Shown here: positions 1-8,073 of the stretch, one piece after another
How the letters are laid out: every line of letters starts with the position of its first letter
How positions within the stretch are numbered: position 1 is the first letter of the stretch
Assembly (NCBI GenBank): GCA_020850615.1
Contig: JADZEI010000036.1
Coordinates: 1-48,158 of the forward strand
Reading direction: 5' to 3'
DNA from: Dehalococcoidia bacterium
Lineage (GTDB): Bacteria; Chloroflexota; Dehalococcoidia; Tepidiformales; Tepidiformaceae
Length of the DNA: 48,158 nt
Program-made: the position numbers and the translations under genes
Notes under the pieces: model-generated
The model's database searches: none
What the model saw: the letters and a program-made list of their open reading frames with translations, nothing else
Told to the model about the DNA's origin: nothing

Positions 1-148
1 CACTCATCGCTGGGTTACCGGACCCCTGTCGAGTACGAAGAGGGCCGTGTCAGCGACGCCGTCGCATCTCTACCGGCCGCGTGAATTCGCGGAAGAAACG
101 TGTCCGCCATATCGGGGCAACCACACGAATACGCCGCCCCCGCCTCTC

Positions 149-168
149 GGAACTGGGAACTGGGAACT
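149..168. repeat. Heptamer tandem repeat (GGGAACT, about 3 units)
   Basis: Three near-perfect head-to-tail copies of GGGAACT lie directly on the stop codon of the following minus-strand CoA-transferase (stop at 167-169). The rest of 1-166 shows no gene I can support. A similar heptamer run (GGTTCAC) occurs at 7489-7514, so short intergenic heptamer repeats may be a habit of this genome. Confidence 0.6.
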
Positions 169-1369
169 AAATAATCGCCCCCGCGTCCTTCAGCTTCGCG
201 ATCGCCTCCCAGTCGAGGCCCGCTTCCAGCAGCACCGTCTCGGTATCCTGACCCACCTCCGGGACGTCGCCGCCGGTGCGGGCGGGCGCGGCCCCGAATT
301 CGACCGGCACCCGGACGATGCGCCGCGGCACGCCCTTCACGGTGCACTCCGTGGTCACCAGCGGCCCGATGTCCGGGTCGGCGAAGAGGTCGGCCGCACC
401 GTGGACCGGCGCCCAGATCACGTCCGCCGCTTCCATCCGCGCGCCGATGTCCGCGGCGTCGAACCGCGCGAAGGCGGCGTCGAGCTCGGCCACCAGCGCC
501 GCGGCGTTGATTGCCCGCTCCCTTGCGCTCGTGAACCGCGCGTCCTCCGCCAGCTCCGTCCGCCCGAGCGCACCGCACAGCGCCGGCCATACGCGGTCCG
601 ACTGCAGGTTCACGAGGGCGATCCACCGCCCGTCGCCGCAGCGGTAGAAGCTGTTCAGCGGGTTCGTCACCTGGTCGCGCGGCACGTTGCCCGCCGCCTG
701 CCCGACGAAGCTGAAGTTCGCGAGGTCCCAGCCCAGCGCGTAGCTCCCGTTGCCCGCCAGCGAGGTGTGCACGAATTCCCCGCCGCCGCCGCGCGACCGC
801 CGGAACAGCGCCGCGCAGATCCCCGCGACTGCCGACATCGCCGTCGCGTGGTCACCGATCGCCGCTCGCGGCACCACCGGCGATTCGAGCCCCTCGCTGA
901 ACAGCCCGCCCATCCCCGAGGCCGCCCAGAATGCCGCGCCATCGAACGCCGGCCGGTCCCGCGCCGCGCTCTCCCGCCCATACCCGGTGACCGCGCAGTA
1001 GATGACGTCCGGCGCCTCCGCGCTGACCGACGCGTAATCCAGCCGCATCTTCTCGGTGTCGCCTGGCTGCAGGTTCGTGACCAGCACGTCGGCCTGGCGG
1101 ACCAGCTCTATCACGGTCGCCCGCCCCTCCGGCCGCTTGAGGTTGATCGCCACGCTCCGCTTGCCCGCGTTCGTGACCTCGAAGATCGGGTTCACGCTCT
1201 TGTCGCGGGCCGGGTTGCTCGTGCCGCGCAGGCCGTCGCCGTTCAGGGGCTCGACCTTGATCACGTCGGCGCCCCATTCCTTCATGATCCGGGCCGCCGC
1301 GGGCGCAGCCACCCAGCTCCCGATCTCGATCACCCGGACGCCCTCGAGGGGCAGCGAACCTCCAGCCAT
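167..1369 (-). CDS. CaiB/BaiF family (class III) CoA-transferase
   Basis: The 400-aa product has the length and layout of class III CoA-transferases, which move CoA between carboxylic acids in the cytoplasm. The N-terminus (LEGVRVIEIGSWVAAP) is the CoA-binding Rossmann start, followed by EWGADVIKVE and AINLKRPEGR, all typical of the family. One feature is unusual. Where relatives read roughly (V/I)D(V/L)SxxEA at the segment carrying the catalytic acid, this protein reads FVHTSLAGNG, with no acidic residue. It may therefore be a divergent or non-transferase member. The ATG at 1369 has only a weak ribosome site upstream but matches the family N-terminus. It stands alone on the minus strand. Family assignment is firm; the substrate is unknown. 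Confidence 0.88.
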   Translation of the reverse strand: MAGGSLPLEGVRVIEIGSWVAAPAAARIMKEWGADVIKVEPLNGDGLRGTSNPARDKSVNPIFEVTNAGKRSVAINLKRPEGRATVIELVRQADVLVTNLQPGDTEKMRLDYASVSAEAPDVIYCAVTGYGRESAARDRPAFDGAAFWAASGMGGLFSEGLESPVVPRAAIGDHATAMSAVAGICAALFRRSRGGGGEFVHTSLAGNGSYALGWDLANFSFVGQAAGNVPRDQVTNPLNSFYRCGDGRWIALVNLQSDRVWPALCGALGRTELAEDARFTSARERAINAAALVAELDAAFARFDAADIGARMEAADVIWAPVHGAADLFADPDIGPLVTTECTVKGVPRRIVRVPVEFGAAPARTGGDVPEVGQDTETVLLEAGLDWEAIAKLKDAGAII

Positions 1370-1749
1370 AGCGCACCACCAGCTCCCGGCGCGGCCGCCC
1401 GCGCGCCCATCTCCCCACCATTCTGCCAGCGCCTCCGCTTACCCGGGGCCCGGCGGCCCGCGTTCGCGCCGGCGCGGAGCTTGGGCGGCCCGCTGCGCGC
1501 GGGGCTTTACCCGCGCGACATCCGTTTACCAACTCCGATCCTTCGTGCCGCTGTAATCGCCCTGTTATGCGACATAGCGTGCCTGCGATGGCCGCGCCAT
1601 CGCCGCGCGTCGCGCCGCGCACCATGCTCGCATCACACAACGGAGGGCCCGCCGTGTTCCCAGCGCTCAGCCCGCGAACCCGGCGCACCGCCCGCCCGAT
1701 AGCCTGCGCCCGCCCGGCGCCGCCGGGCCCGGGGGAGTGAGCCGCGCCG
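1370..1749. other. Intergenic region between divergent genes
   Basis: These 380 bases separate the divergent CoA-transferase and M14 peptidase genes and presumably hold both promoters, although no convincing -35/-10 pair is visible. A 28-codon reading frame from GTG 1653 to the stop at 1738-1740 has a GGAGGG-type ribosome site and ends just before the peptidase start. It could be a leader peptide, but nothing else supports it. Confidence 0.3.
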
Positions 1750-2652
1750 ATGCACGACTTCCGGCCACGGCCCCCCACCCTCGCCGGCCGCGCGCGCCGG
1801 CCCTACGGCACCATCGGCCGGGGTGCCCCGCGTTCGCGCTGGTACGGCTGGTACTGGTTCGCCGCGGCCGGGGTCGTCGCCGTCCTCTTCGTTGCCGCGC
1901 TCGCCGCCTTCCGCCCCGGCCAGCCCGGCGTGGCGGGCGTGACGGCCATCATCCATGACTCCGCCCCGGCGGCGGCGCCCATCGCTACCACCGCAGTCAT
2001 CGGTCACTCACTCGAAGGCCGCCCGATCGAGGCCACGTCCATCGGCGCCGGGGCCACCCTGGTCCTCATCGGCGGGCTCCACGCCGGCCCCGAAGCCGTA
2101 TCCGTCGACGTCGTCGACGACCTCCGCGAGGACTACGTCAGCGGCGACCGGGAGCTCCTCGGCGGCGTCGAGCTCGTGTTCATCCCGGCCGCGAACCCCG
2201 ACGGGCTCGCCGCCGGCACCCGCGTGAACGCCGCCGGCGTCGACCTCAACCGCAATTGGCCCACGGGCGACTGGAGCGCCGAGGCGATCCACACCGGCGA
2301 GGTCGTGAGCGGCGGCACGGCGCCCCTCTCCGAGCCCGAGACGCGCGCCCTGCACGACTACCTCGTCGACCTGCGTCCCGCCCTCGTCCTGAGCGTCCAC
2401 GGCTTCGGCGGAGTCGTCGATGACAACGAAGTGGGCCGCGCCAGCGAGCTCGCCGCCCGCTGGGCCGAAGCCGCCGGCTTCGAGCACATCGAGGAATGGA
2501 CGGAGTACGAGATCAGCGGCCAGCTCATCGACGCGCTCGCGGGCGAGGGCATCCCCGCCGCCGACATCGAGCTGGCCGAGGGCGACACCCGGCCCACCGC
2601 CACCGCCCGCGAGGCCCTCGAAGCGGTCCTCGAAGCGCTCGCCGCCCGGTAG
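1750..2652 (+). CDS. Membrane-anchored M14-type zinc carboxypeptidase-like protein
   Basis: The 300-aa protein has a basic N-terminus, one membrane segment at about residues 36-54, then an M14 (carboxypeptidase A fold) domain facing outward. Visible zinc and catalytic residues are H111 and E115 in GGLHAGPEA, the substrate-binding DLNRNW at 165-170, H217 in LSVHGFGG and a candidate catalytic E274 in ADIELAEGDTRP. The first zinc motif is H-x3-E rather than the textbook H-x2-E, a spacing I recall from other M14-like proteins reading HGGYE. The family trims amino acids from peptides or peptidoglycan stems, and the anchor suggests a cell-envelope role. A GGGGGAG stretch precedes ATG 1750. The exact substrate is unknown. 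Confidence 0.8.
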   Translation: MHDFRPRPPTLAGRARRPYGTIGRGAPRSRWYGWYWFAAAGVVAVLFVAALAAFRPGQPGVAGVTAIIHDSAPAAAPIATTAVIGHSLEGRPIEATSIGAGATLVLIGGLHAGPEAVSVDVVDDLREDYVSGDRELLGGVELVFIPAANPDGLAAGTRVNAAGVDLNRNWPTGDWSAEAIHTGEVVSGGTAPLSEPETRALHDYLVDLRPALVLSVHGFGGVVDDNEVGRASELAARWAEAAGFEHIEEWTEYEISGQLIDALAGEGIPAADIELAEGDTRPTATAREALEAVLEALAAR

Positions 2653-2926
2653 CCGTTTCCGCGGTCCGGGAGCCCTGCTGCGCCGATACGAACGGCCCTG
2701 TATGGCGGCGCGCGTTCACGCTACCTTTACCGTGTCATCACCAGCCGTTCACCAATCGGCCGCGCCGCGGCCGGCCCCCGGGCCCCGGGAGGTGAGCTGG
2801 ACGGGCCCGGACCACTATTGCAGACCACCGCCATGCCACCTCCCGGCACGCCCTGGCGGGGTCCGCGTTCAGAGCGTTGCCGGTGCCCCCCGCCGGCCCG
2901 ATACCTGGCAATGAGGGACTACCGAC

Positions 2927-4783
2927 ATGTCTGCGGGCACTCCAGGGAGGATCGCGCGCCACGCCTTCCCGTCGCTTCTCATCCTGGCGCTCACCATCGC
3001 GTTCGCCACGCTCGTAACCGCGTGCGTCCCCGGCGATGCCAGCTGTCTCGAACGGGCCGGCCCTGGTGACTGCACCGAAACCGTCGCCCTCGACCAGCTC
3101 GGCGCGATCGAGTCGCCACAGGCGCCGGATAACTGGCTCGACTTCGACTACTCGGCGGCTTCCGGCCTCAGCGACCGCCTCCGCGTCGATTTCGTGGTAG
3201 CAGGCATCACCGGTACCCCCACCGGGATGGAGCTGCGGGTCACGTGGAGCGGCGCGGCTGACTGCGCGCTCCAGGTGGTCAATGCCGTCGACAACACGAA
3301 GGTGTACGGCACTTTCGTGCGCACAGCGTACGGCAGCGATTCCAACACCTCCGCCGGCCTCCTCGCCGACGTCCTCGCAGCGCGCGGCGCCGGGGTCAAC
3401 TTCAGCATCTTCATCGAGCTCGTCCCCACCACGGCTCAGCTCGATTGCTCCACCACCATCGATGCCGTCCAGCTGTTTGAGACCGGCTCGACCCCCGACG
3501 ACGCAACCATCACCGTCCGCAAGGTCGTCCCCAACGTCGTCGACGACTTCACCGGGTTTGCCATCTACCGGGTGCCGTCGAGCGGCCCCGTGGGCTTCGT
3601 CAGCGAAGGTGGCGGCGAACTGGCCGTCACGGGCCTCCCCAGCACCGGCAGCGTGACCCTCTCCGAGTACGTGCCCGATGACTACCGCGGGCTCGGGCAC
3701 TCCACCGTTGAATACAGTGAGGGCTGCCCGGCCGCGCCCATGGTACCCAGCACCGCCCCCGGCAGCGGCATCATCGACGCCGTCGTGGACATGTCCGCCT
3801 TCACCGCCCCGTTGGTTTGCTTCTACAACGAGCTCCTCACCCAGCAGATCGTCGTCGAGAAGTACAGCGACCCGGCAGCCAACTTCACCGGCACCGAGCC
3901 GGTCGAAGGCTGGGCGGTGACAATCACGCGAACCTCGCCCAGCCCGACCGCCCCCGAGACCCGGCTCACCGGCCCCGACGGACGCGCCGTTTTCGCCGGC
4001 ATCCCCGCGGGCGAGTGGCTCGTCACCGAAGAAACGCGGGCCGGGTGGACCACCGTCGGCTCCGTCGTCGATGGCATCAGCCAGTCCGGTGCCGAGCGTA
4101 CCGTCGTCTTTGGCGGCGGCGAGTCCGAAACCGTCCGCTTCTATAACCAGTCCAACGAGCCCACAACGGGCCGGGTGGTCGTCCACAAGACGCTGATGAC
4201 CAACGGGATCACCAGCGGCGGCGGCGCCGGGTGGGAGTTCACGCTCACCGGCTGCGGCATCATGCCACGGACCGCGACCACCGACGCCGCCGGCATCGCC
4301 GACTTCGGCGAGCTCCTCGCCACCACCCGCGGCTGCGTCTACACCGTGACCGAAACCGCGGTCGACGGCTGGGCTCCGTGGCCCGCCGCCAGCCAGGAGA
4401 TCCGGGTCACAGCTGGCCAGGTGCGCGAAGTCGGCTTCACGAACATGCACCTCGACCTCTGCCCCGACTGTGGCATCGTGACCACCACACCCACTGCCAC
4501 CCCGACCCGCACGCCGACTCCAACGCCAACCCCGACGGCGACGCCCACGGTCGTCCCGACCACGCCGCCCGCGACCCCCACCGCCTCGGTGACGCAGCCG
4601 GTCGAAGTGTCGCCGACGCCCACCACGCCGGCCCCGGCCACCCTGGCGCCCACGACGCCCACGCCCGGCGCGCCGGTCACCGGCACGGGCCGCGCCAGCG
4701 ACGCCGCCCCACTGCCCATCGCCCTCGCCGGTCTCGCGTTCATCGTCTCCGGCGCGGCACTCCTGGCAGCTCGCCGCCGCTGA
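2927..4783 (+). CDS. Surface lipoprotein with SpaA/prealbumin-like repeats and a Thr-Pro stalk
   Basis: The 618-aa protein begins with a lipoprotein signal whose lipobox (LVTAC, Cys33) predicts lipidation. After a beta-rich N-terminal region of about 150 residues come three prealbumin/SpaA-like beta domains, at roughly 190-300, 305-400 and 413-497. Each opens with a strand like TITVRKVV, QIVVEKY or RVVVHKT and contains a GxAxFxxxxxGxxxVTE-type motif. A Thr-Pro-rich stalk (about 523-585) leads to a C-terminal membrane helix and an Arg-Arg-Arg end. Such domains build adhesins and pilins in other bacteria. The combination of an N-terminal lipid anchor with a C-terminal helix is odd. The end resembles a sortase signal, but no LPxTG is visible. 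It is followed by a strong terminator. Adhesion or surface display is an inference. Confidence 0.75.
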   Translation: MSAGTPGRIARHAFPSLLILALTIAFATLVTACVPGDASCLERAGPGDCTETVALDQLGAIESPQAPDNWLDFDYSAASGLSDRLRVDFVVAGITGTPTGMELRVTWSGAADCALQVVNAVDNTKVYGTFVRTAYGSDSNTSAGLLADVLAARGAGVNFSIFIELVPTTAQLDCSTTIDAVQLFETGSTPDDATITVRKVVPNVVDDFTGFAIYRVPSSGPVGFVSEGGGELAVTGLPSTGSVTLSEYVPDDYRGLGHSTVEYSEGCPAAPMVPSTAPGSGIIDAVVDMSAFTAPLVCFYNELLTQQIVVEKYSDPAANFTGTEPVEGWAVTITRTSPSPTAPETRLTGPDGRAVFAGIPAGEWLVTEETRAGWTTVGSVVDGISQSGAERTVVFGGGESETVRFYNQSNEPTTGRVVVHKTLMTNGITSGGGAGWEFTLTGCGIMPRTATTDAAGIADFGELLATTRGCVYTVTETAVDGWAPWPAASQEIRVTAGQVREVGFTNMHLDLCPDCGIVTTTPTATPTRTPTPTPTPTATPTVVPTTPPATPTASVTQPVEVSPTPTTPAPATLAPTTPTPGAPVTGTGRASDAAPLPIALAGLAFIVSGAALLAARRR

Positions 4784-4809
4784 TCTCCCGTGTCAGCAGC
4801 GCGCAGCAG

Positions 4810-4840
4810 AAAGGGCCGGCGATTCGCCGGCCCTTTCCTT
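4810..4840. terminator. Bidirectional intrinsic terminator
   Basis: A perfect 12-bp stem (4810-4821 with 4825-4836, loop ATT) is followed by a T-rich tract, and by an A-rich one on the other strand. It sits between the convergent lipoprotein and acyl-CoA dehydrogenase genes and can end both transcripts. Confidence 0.9.
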
Positions 4841-4862
4841 ATGGTGTCGAGCCCGGTCCGGG

Positions 4863-6137
4863 TTAGACCTCGGCCACGCCCTTGGGCGCCCGCTGCTTCA
4901 TGAAGCCGAACATGTAGCCCGCGACGCGCCGCATCTGGATTTCTTCCGCCCCTTCCGTGATGCGGTAGCGGCGGTGGTGCCGGTAGATGTGTTCGAACGG
5001 CTTGTGGCGCGAATACCCGAGCCCGCCGTGCACCTGCATCGCCTGGTCCGCCGCCTGGCAGCAGAGCCGGTTCGCGTAGTAGTTGCACATCGAGACCTTG
5101 TCCGAGACCGAGAAGGCCCCGTAGGTGTCCATCATGTACGCCGTCTTGTGGATCAGCGCCCGCAGCATCTCGGCCTGCGTCTGCAGCTCCACCAACGGGA
5201 ACTGGATGCCCTGGTTCGTCGCCAGCGCCTTGCCGAACGGCTTGCGCTCCTTGGCGTACTTCACCGCCTCGTTGATGCAGAACTGCGCCGCGCCGAGGCT
5301 CGACGCCGCCTGGCGAATGCGGTTCTCGTTGAAGAACAGCTGCACCACGCCGAGGCCCTTGCCCTCACCGCCGAAGATGGCCTTGTTCGGCACCCGCACG
5401 TCCTTCATCGAGATCCGGCCGTGGTCGGTCGGCATGTTGAACGTCCAGAGCAGCTCCTCGACCTTGAAGCCCTCGGCGTCGGTCGGGGTCAGGAACGCCG
5501 TGATCCCGTCGCCGTCGCCGGCCTTGCCGGAGGTGCGCGCGAAGATCAGGTCCCACTTGGCGCGATGGATGCCCGTGTTCCAGGTCTTCTCGCCGTTCAG
5601 CACCCACTCGTCGCCGTCGCGGTAGGCGTTCGTCTCCATGTGCGTCGCGTCGGAGCCGTGCTCCGGCTCGGTGATGCCAAAGGCGAAGCCGCCCTGGCCC
5701 GCCAGCATCTTCGGCACCCACTCCGCCTTCTGCTCTTCGGTGCCGTGCTCCAGCATCAGCAGCAGGCCGACGTTGTTGCCCACGATCGAGTGCTCGTTCT
5801 GCAGGTCGCAGTGGAGGCCGAGGCCCTTCGCGGCCAGGTGCTCGCGGATGATCGCCATCCCGAGGTTCGTGCCGTCCTTGCCGCCGTACTCCTTCGGGAA
5901 CGGGTAGCGGAGGTGGCCCGCCGCGTCCGCCCGGCGCCGTACTTCCGCCAGGAGCTGCTCCCAGTCCTCGGTCGGCACGCCGCCCTCGTCCCAGTTCGTC
6001 CGGGCGTCTTCGCGCCGGTGGTCGAAGAACCGGATGTTGTCGTTCTCCTGCTCGAGCGGCTTGATCTCGCGCTCGATGAAGTCATCCAGCACCTTCAGGT
6101 AGTCCGCGATGTCCTGCGGGATTTCGTAGAAGTCCAA
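4863..6137 (-). CDS. Acyl-CoA dehydrogenase family protein
   Basis: This 424-aa flavoprotein has the three-part acyl-CoA dehydrogenase fold, which oxidises acyl-CoA to 2-enoyl-CoA with FAD in the cytoplasm. Visible signatures are FGITEPEHGSDATHMET (middle-domain FAD contact), VLNGEKTWNTG, and the C-terminal helix LGYSRHKPFEHIYRHHRRYRI with ITEGAEEIQMRRV. The Glu in TEG sits where the catalytic base of the MCAD class lies. It has a slightly extended N-terminus for the family. The start ATG at 6137 is preceded on the minus strand by a GGAGG-like site. The gene is convergent with the lipoprotein gene. Chain-length specificity cannot be told from sequence alone. Confidence 0.93.
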   Translation of the reverse strand: MDFYEIPQDIADYLKVLDDFIEREIKPLEQENDNIRFFDHRREDARTNWDEGGVPTEDWEQLLAEVRRRADAAGHLRYPFPKEYGGKDGTNLGMAIIREHLAAKGLGLHCDLQNEHSIVGNNVGLLLMLEHGTEEQKAEWVPKMLAGQGGFAFGITEPEHGSDATHMETNAYRDGDEWVLNGEKTWNTGIHRAKWDLIFARTSGKAGDGDGITAFLTPTDAEGFKVEELLWTFNMPTDHGRISMKDVRVPNKAIFGGEGKGLGVVQLFFNENRIRQAASSLGAAQFCINEAVKYAKERKPFGKALATNQGIQFPLVELQTQAEMLRALIHKTAYMMDTYGAFSVSDKVSMCNYYANRLCCQAADQAMQVHGGLGYSRHKPFEHIYRHHRRYRITEGAEEIQMRRVAGYMFGFMKQRAPKGVAEV

Positions 6138-6273
6138 GCGTCATCCTCCGAATCTGGTTAATCAGCGCGTGCGATGCTACGCCAATGTGCGCGAACACGC
6201 GCGGAAAACCCGGAGCTTTCTCGCGCCTCTTTCCCCGCGCGGCCTGCCGCCGCTGCTATGGTTATGCGAGGCT

Positions 6274-7458
6274 ATGGACACACGGCTCCGGGCGGCTGCC
6301 GCCACCATCGCAACCTTCGCGGTCCTACTTGCCGCGGTAGCCTGTTCCGGCCGCGAACCCGTGCCCGCCGTCCTTGCCCCCGTCTCGCCCGGCACCGCGG
6401 TCGTCCCGCCGCCGTCTGTCGCGCTCGCCCCGTCCTTTCGCGCCGACCAGGGCCTTTCCTTTGAAGCCCGCGCGGCCATCCACGACCGCCGCGAACCCGA
6501 CCTCGCCGTGACCGTTGACTACGGCGATGGCGTGTCCGAGACGCTGCTCGCCGGGCCCGGGGGCGCAGTCGCCCTTGAACACCGCTACCGCGGCCACGGC
6601 GACTTCCCGCTGACCGTCCGCGCGGCCGGCCCCGGCGGCGAAACCGTGGCCACCGCGACCGTCACTGTCGCGCCCCGCCACGTCGTCTTCGTCCAGGGCC
6701 TGAACAGCGAGAGCAACTGCCCCGGCGGCAGGCGCTTCCTCGACCGCGCGCCCGAGTGGATCGCCCCCTACCTCGAAGGAGACGCCGAGCTCGCCGCCAC
6801 CATGCAGCTCGACGACTCCAGCTACCTCTACTTCAGCTACTCCGGCGCCTACTGCGACGGCTCCGACGGCACCCGCGGCGCCGCCCCCGACTACGACGCG
6901 GGCGACACCTGCGGCAGCATCGATGGCCGGGCGGCGCCACGGCTCCGGGCGTTCATCGATGGGCTCGGCCCCGGCCGCGTGACCATCGTCGCCCACAGCA
7001 TGGGCGGCATCGTCAGCGCCTACACCATCGCCGCCGACCCCGCCTGGGCGCTCGACCGCATCGCCTCGGTCGTCACCTTCGATAGCCCCCTCGGCGGCGT
7101 CGACCCCGCGCGCACGACCGTCCTCGCGATGCTCGCGGTCCGTTCCGACCGCTGCGGCTGGGGCTCCGACGCGATCGACCAGCTCAAGGACGGCAGCTCC
7201 GTCATCGACCAGGCCCGCCGCGCCGCCCTCGTCGTCCCCTTCTATACGCTCGACGGGAGCGGCGACGAACCGGGCGCCCTCGGTCTCGCCGAAGCCGTGA
7301 AGGGCGGCGAAACCACGCTCCCCGGCGAGCGCCTCCACTGGCAGGTGAGCGAAGCGCACAGCGAGATCTGGAACCGCACGCCCAGCTCCCCCGCCGGCCC
7401 CGACAAGCGCCGCTTCGTCGTCTGCGCCCTCCTCGACGACGCCCGGTGCCTGCCGTAG
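6274..7458 (+). CDS. Lipoprotein with PKD-like domain and alpha/beta-hydrolase (lipase-like) domain
   Basis: I start this 394-aa protein at ATG 6274, because from there it has a clean lipoprotein signal with lipobox AVAC (Cys24). An upstream in-frame ATG at 6169 would add 35 residues with no signal character. Residues about 65-130 form a PKD-like beta domain (TVDYGDGVSET). The rest is a lipase-type alpha/beta hydrolase that opens with HVVFVQGLNS and carries the nucleophile elbow AHSMGG (Ser242), then SVVTFDSPLGG as in triacylglycerol lipases. Cys pairs in the loop after the elbow strand suggest disulfides, fitting export. It probably hydrolyses esters outside the cell. The substrate is unknown. 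Confidence 0.82.
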   Translation: MDTRLRAAAATIATFAVLLAAVACSGREPVPAVLAPVSPGTAVVPPPSVALAPSFRADQGLSFEARAAIHDRREPDLAVTVDYGDGVSETLLAGPGGAVALEHRYRGHGDFPLTVRAAGPGGETVATATVTVAPRHVVFVQGLNSESNCPGGRRFLDRAPEWIAPYLEGDAELAATMQLDDSSYLYFSYSGAYCDGSDGTRGAAPDYDAGDTCGSIDGRAAPRLRAFIDGLGPGRVTIVAHSMGGIVSAYTIAADPAWALDRIASVVTFDSPLGGVDPARTTVLAMLAVRSDRCGWGSDAIDQLKDGSSVIDQARRAALVVPFYTLDGSGDEPGALGLAEAVKGGETTLPGERLHWQVSEAHSEIWNRTPSSPAGPDKRRFVVCALLDDARCLP

Positions 7459-7488
7459 CCCCGCCGCCCGTGCCACCCACCACCCGAA

Positions 7489-7514
7489 TTCACGGTTCAC
7501 GGTTCACGATTCAC
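7489..7514. repeat. GGTTCAC heptamer run, left copy
   Basis: Three to four tandem copies of the heptamer GGTTCAC, the last one as GATTCAC. The same heptamer occurs in inverted orientation at 8048-8069, on the other side of the small gene 7599-7946, so the two runs form a long-range inverted repeat. Confidence 0.7.
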
Positions 7515-7598
7515 ACTGGTGTGGACGTGGTCGGCTTCGATGGCGCAGTTCGCCCGTGGCGCGGGCGACCATGACGGTCGACGTGCCGGTCAAGGAGC

Positions 7599-7946
7599 TC
7601 ACTCGCGGAGGGAGCGCGGTGCGGGCAGTCCGATGTTGTCGTCGCCGAACCATTGAACTCGCAGGCTCGTGGCGTCCCTGAAGGAGCGAAGGTGGGTGGC
7701 TGCTATGTCGAGACAATTGAGGATGGCGTCGATCGCATCGATCCCGTGAATCGTAATCCACTCGGCACTCGGGAACATCTCTCCGAGGAGCCGGAACTCC
7801 ACCGTGGCGTGGAACGGCTCCCTGTTAGTTGACTCTTCGGGGATGCGCAGCTGCAAACGGAGCTCGTGCAGATCTCCGTTCGCACCCAGGACCCTGTACG
7901 TCCGAGTGAGTACCGTTTCCTGTGCCGCGCCTGGCCCGTCTCCCAT
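7599..7946 (-). CDS. Hypothetical protein, possibly DUF6968-like
   Basis: This small gene encodes 115 aa if started at the ATG at 7946, which has a good GAAGGTGG ribosome site. An in-frame ATG at 8036 would give 145 aa without one. No enzyme motif is visible. The layout of a basic RTYRVLG strand, a LRLQLRIPE strand and a helix IDAIDAILNCLDIAATHLRSF reminds me of a small alpha/beta family I know as DUF6968, but this is tentative. Its base composition is clearly less GC-rich than its neighbours, and it is bracketed by inverted heptamer repeats, so it may be an acquired insert. No function is assigned. Confidence 0.55.
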   Translation of the reverse strand: MGDGPGAAQETVLTRTYRVLGANGDLHELRLQLRIPEESTNREPFHATVEFRLLGEMFPSAEWITIHGIDAIDAILNCLDIAATHLRSFRDATSLRVQWFGDDNIGLPAPRSLRE

Positions 7947-8047
7947 TACCCCACCTTCATTTTCGTTTACGTCGAACTCTACGGACGTGGAGGCCAAACT
8001 CCTGACGGGCGCGACATCGCAGCCGATCACGCCCACCCCGGCGTAAA

Positions 8048-8069
8048 CCGTGAACGGTGAACGTGAACT
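8048..8069. repeat. GTGAACG heptamer run, inverted right copy
   Basis: Tandem GTGAACG/GTGAAC units that are the reverse complement of the run at 7489-7514. Together the two runs frame a 580-bp block containing one small, lower-GC gene. Confidence 0.65.
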
Positions 8070-8073
8070 TCGC

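Noticed and set aside
47-1702. Long plus-strand reading frame opposite the CoA-transferase
   Set aside because: It is an antisense frame opened by high GC. It has Arg/Pro-rich composition with no domain, while the minus strand carries a complete family protein.
2738-4450. Long minus-strand frame opposite the SpaA-like lipoprotein
   Set aside because: Low-complexity Gly/Asp/Glu shadow of the real gene, with no ribosome site or motif.
4974-6161. Long plus-strand frame opposite the acyl-CoA dehydrogenase
   Set aside because: Val/Arg/Leu-rich mirror of a well-conserved gene.
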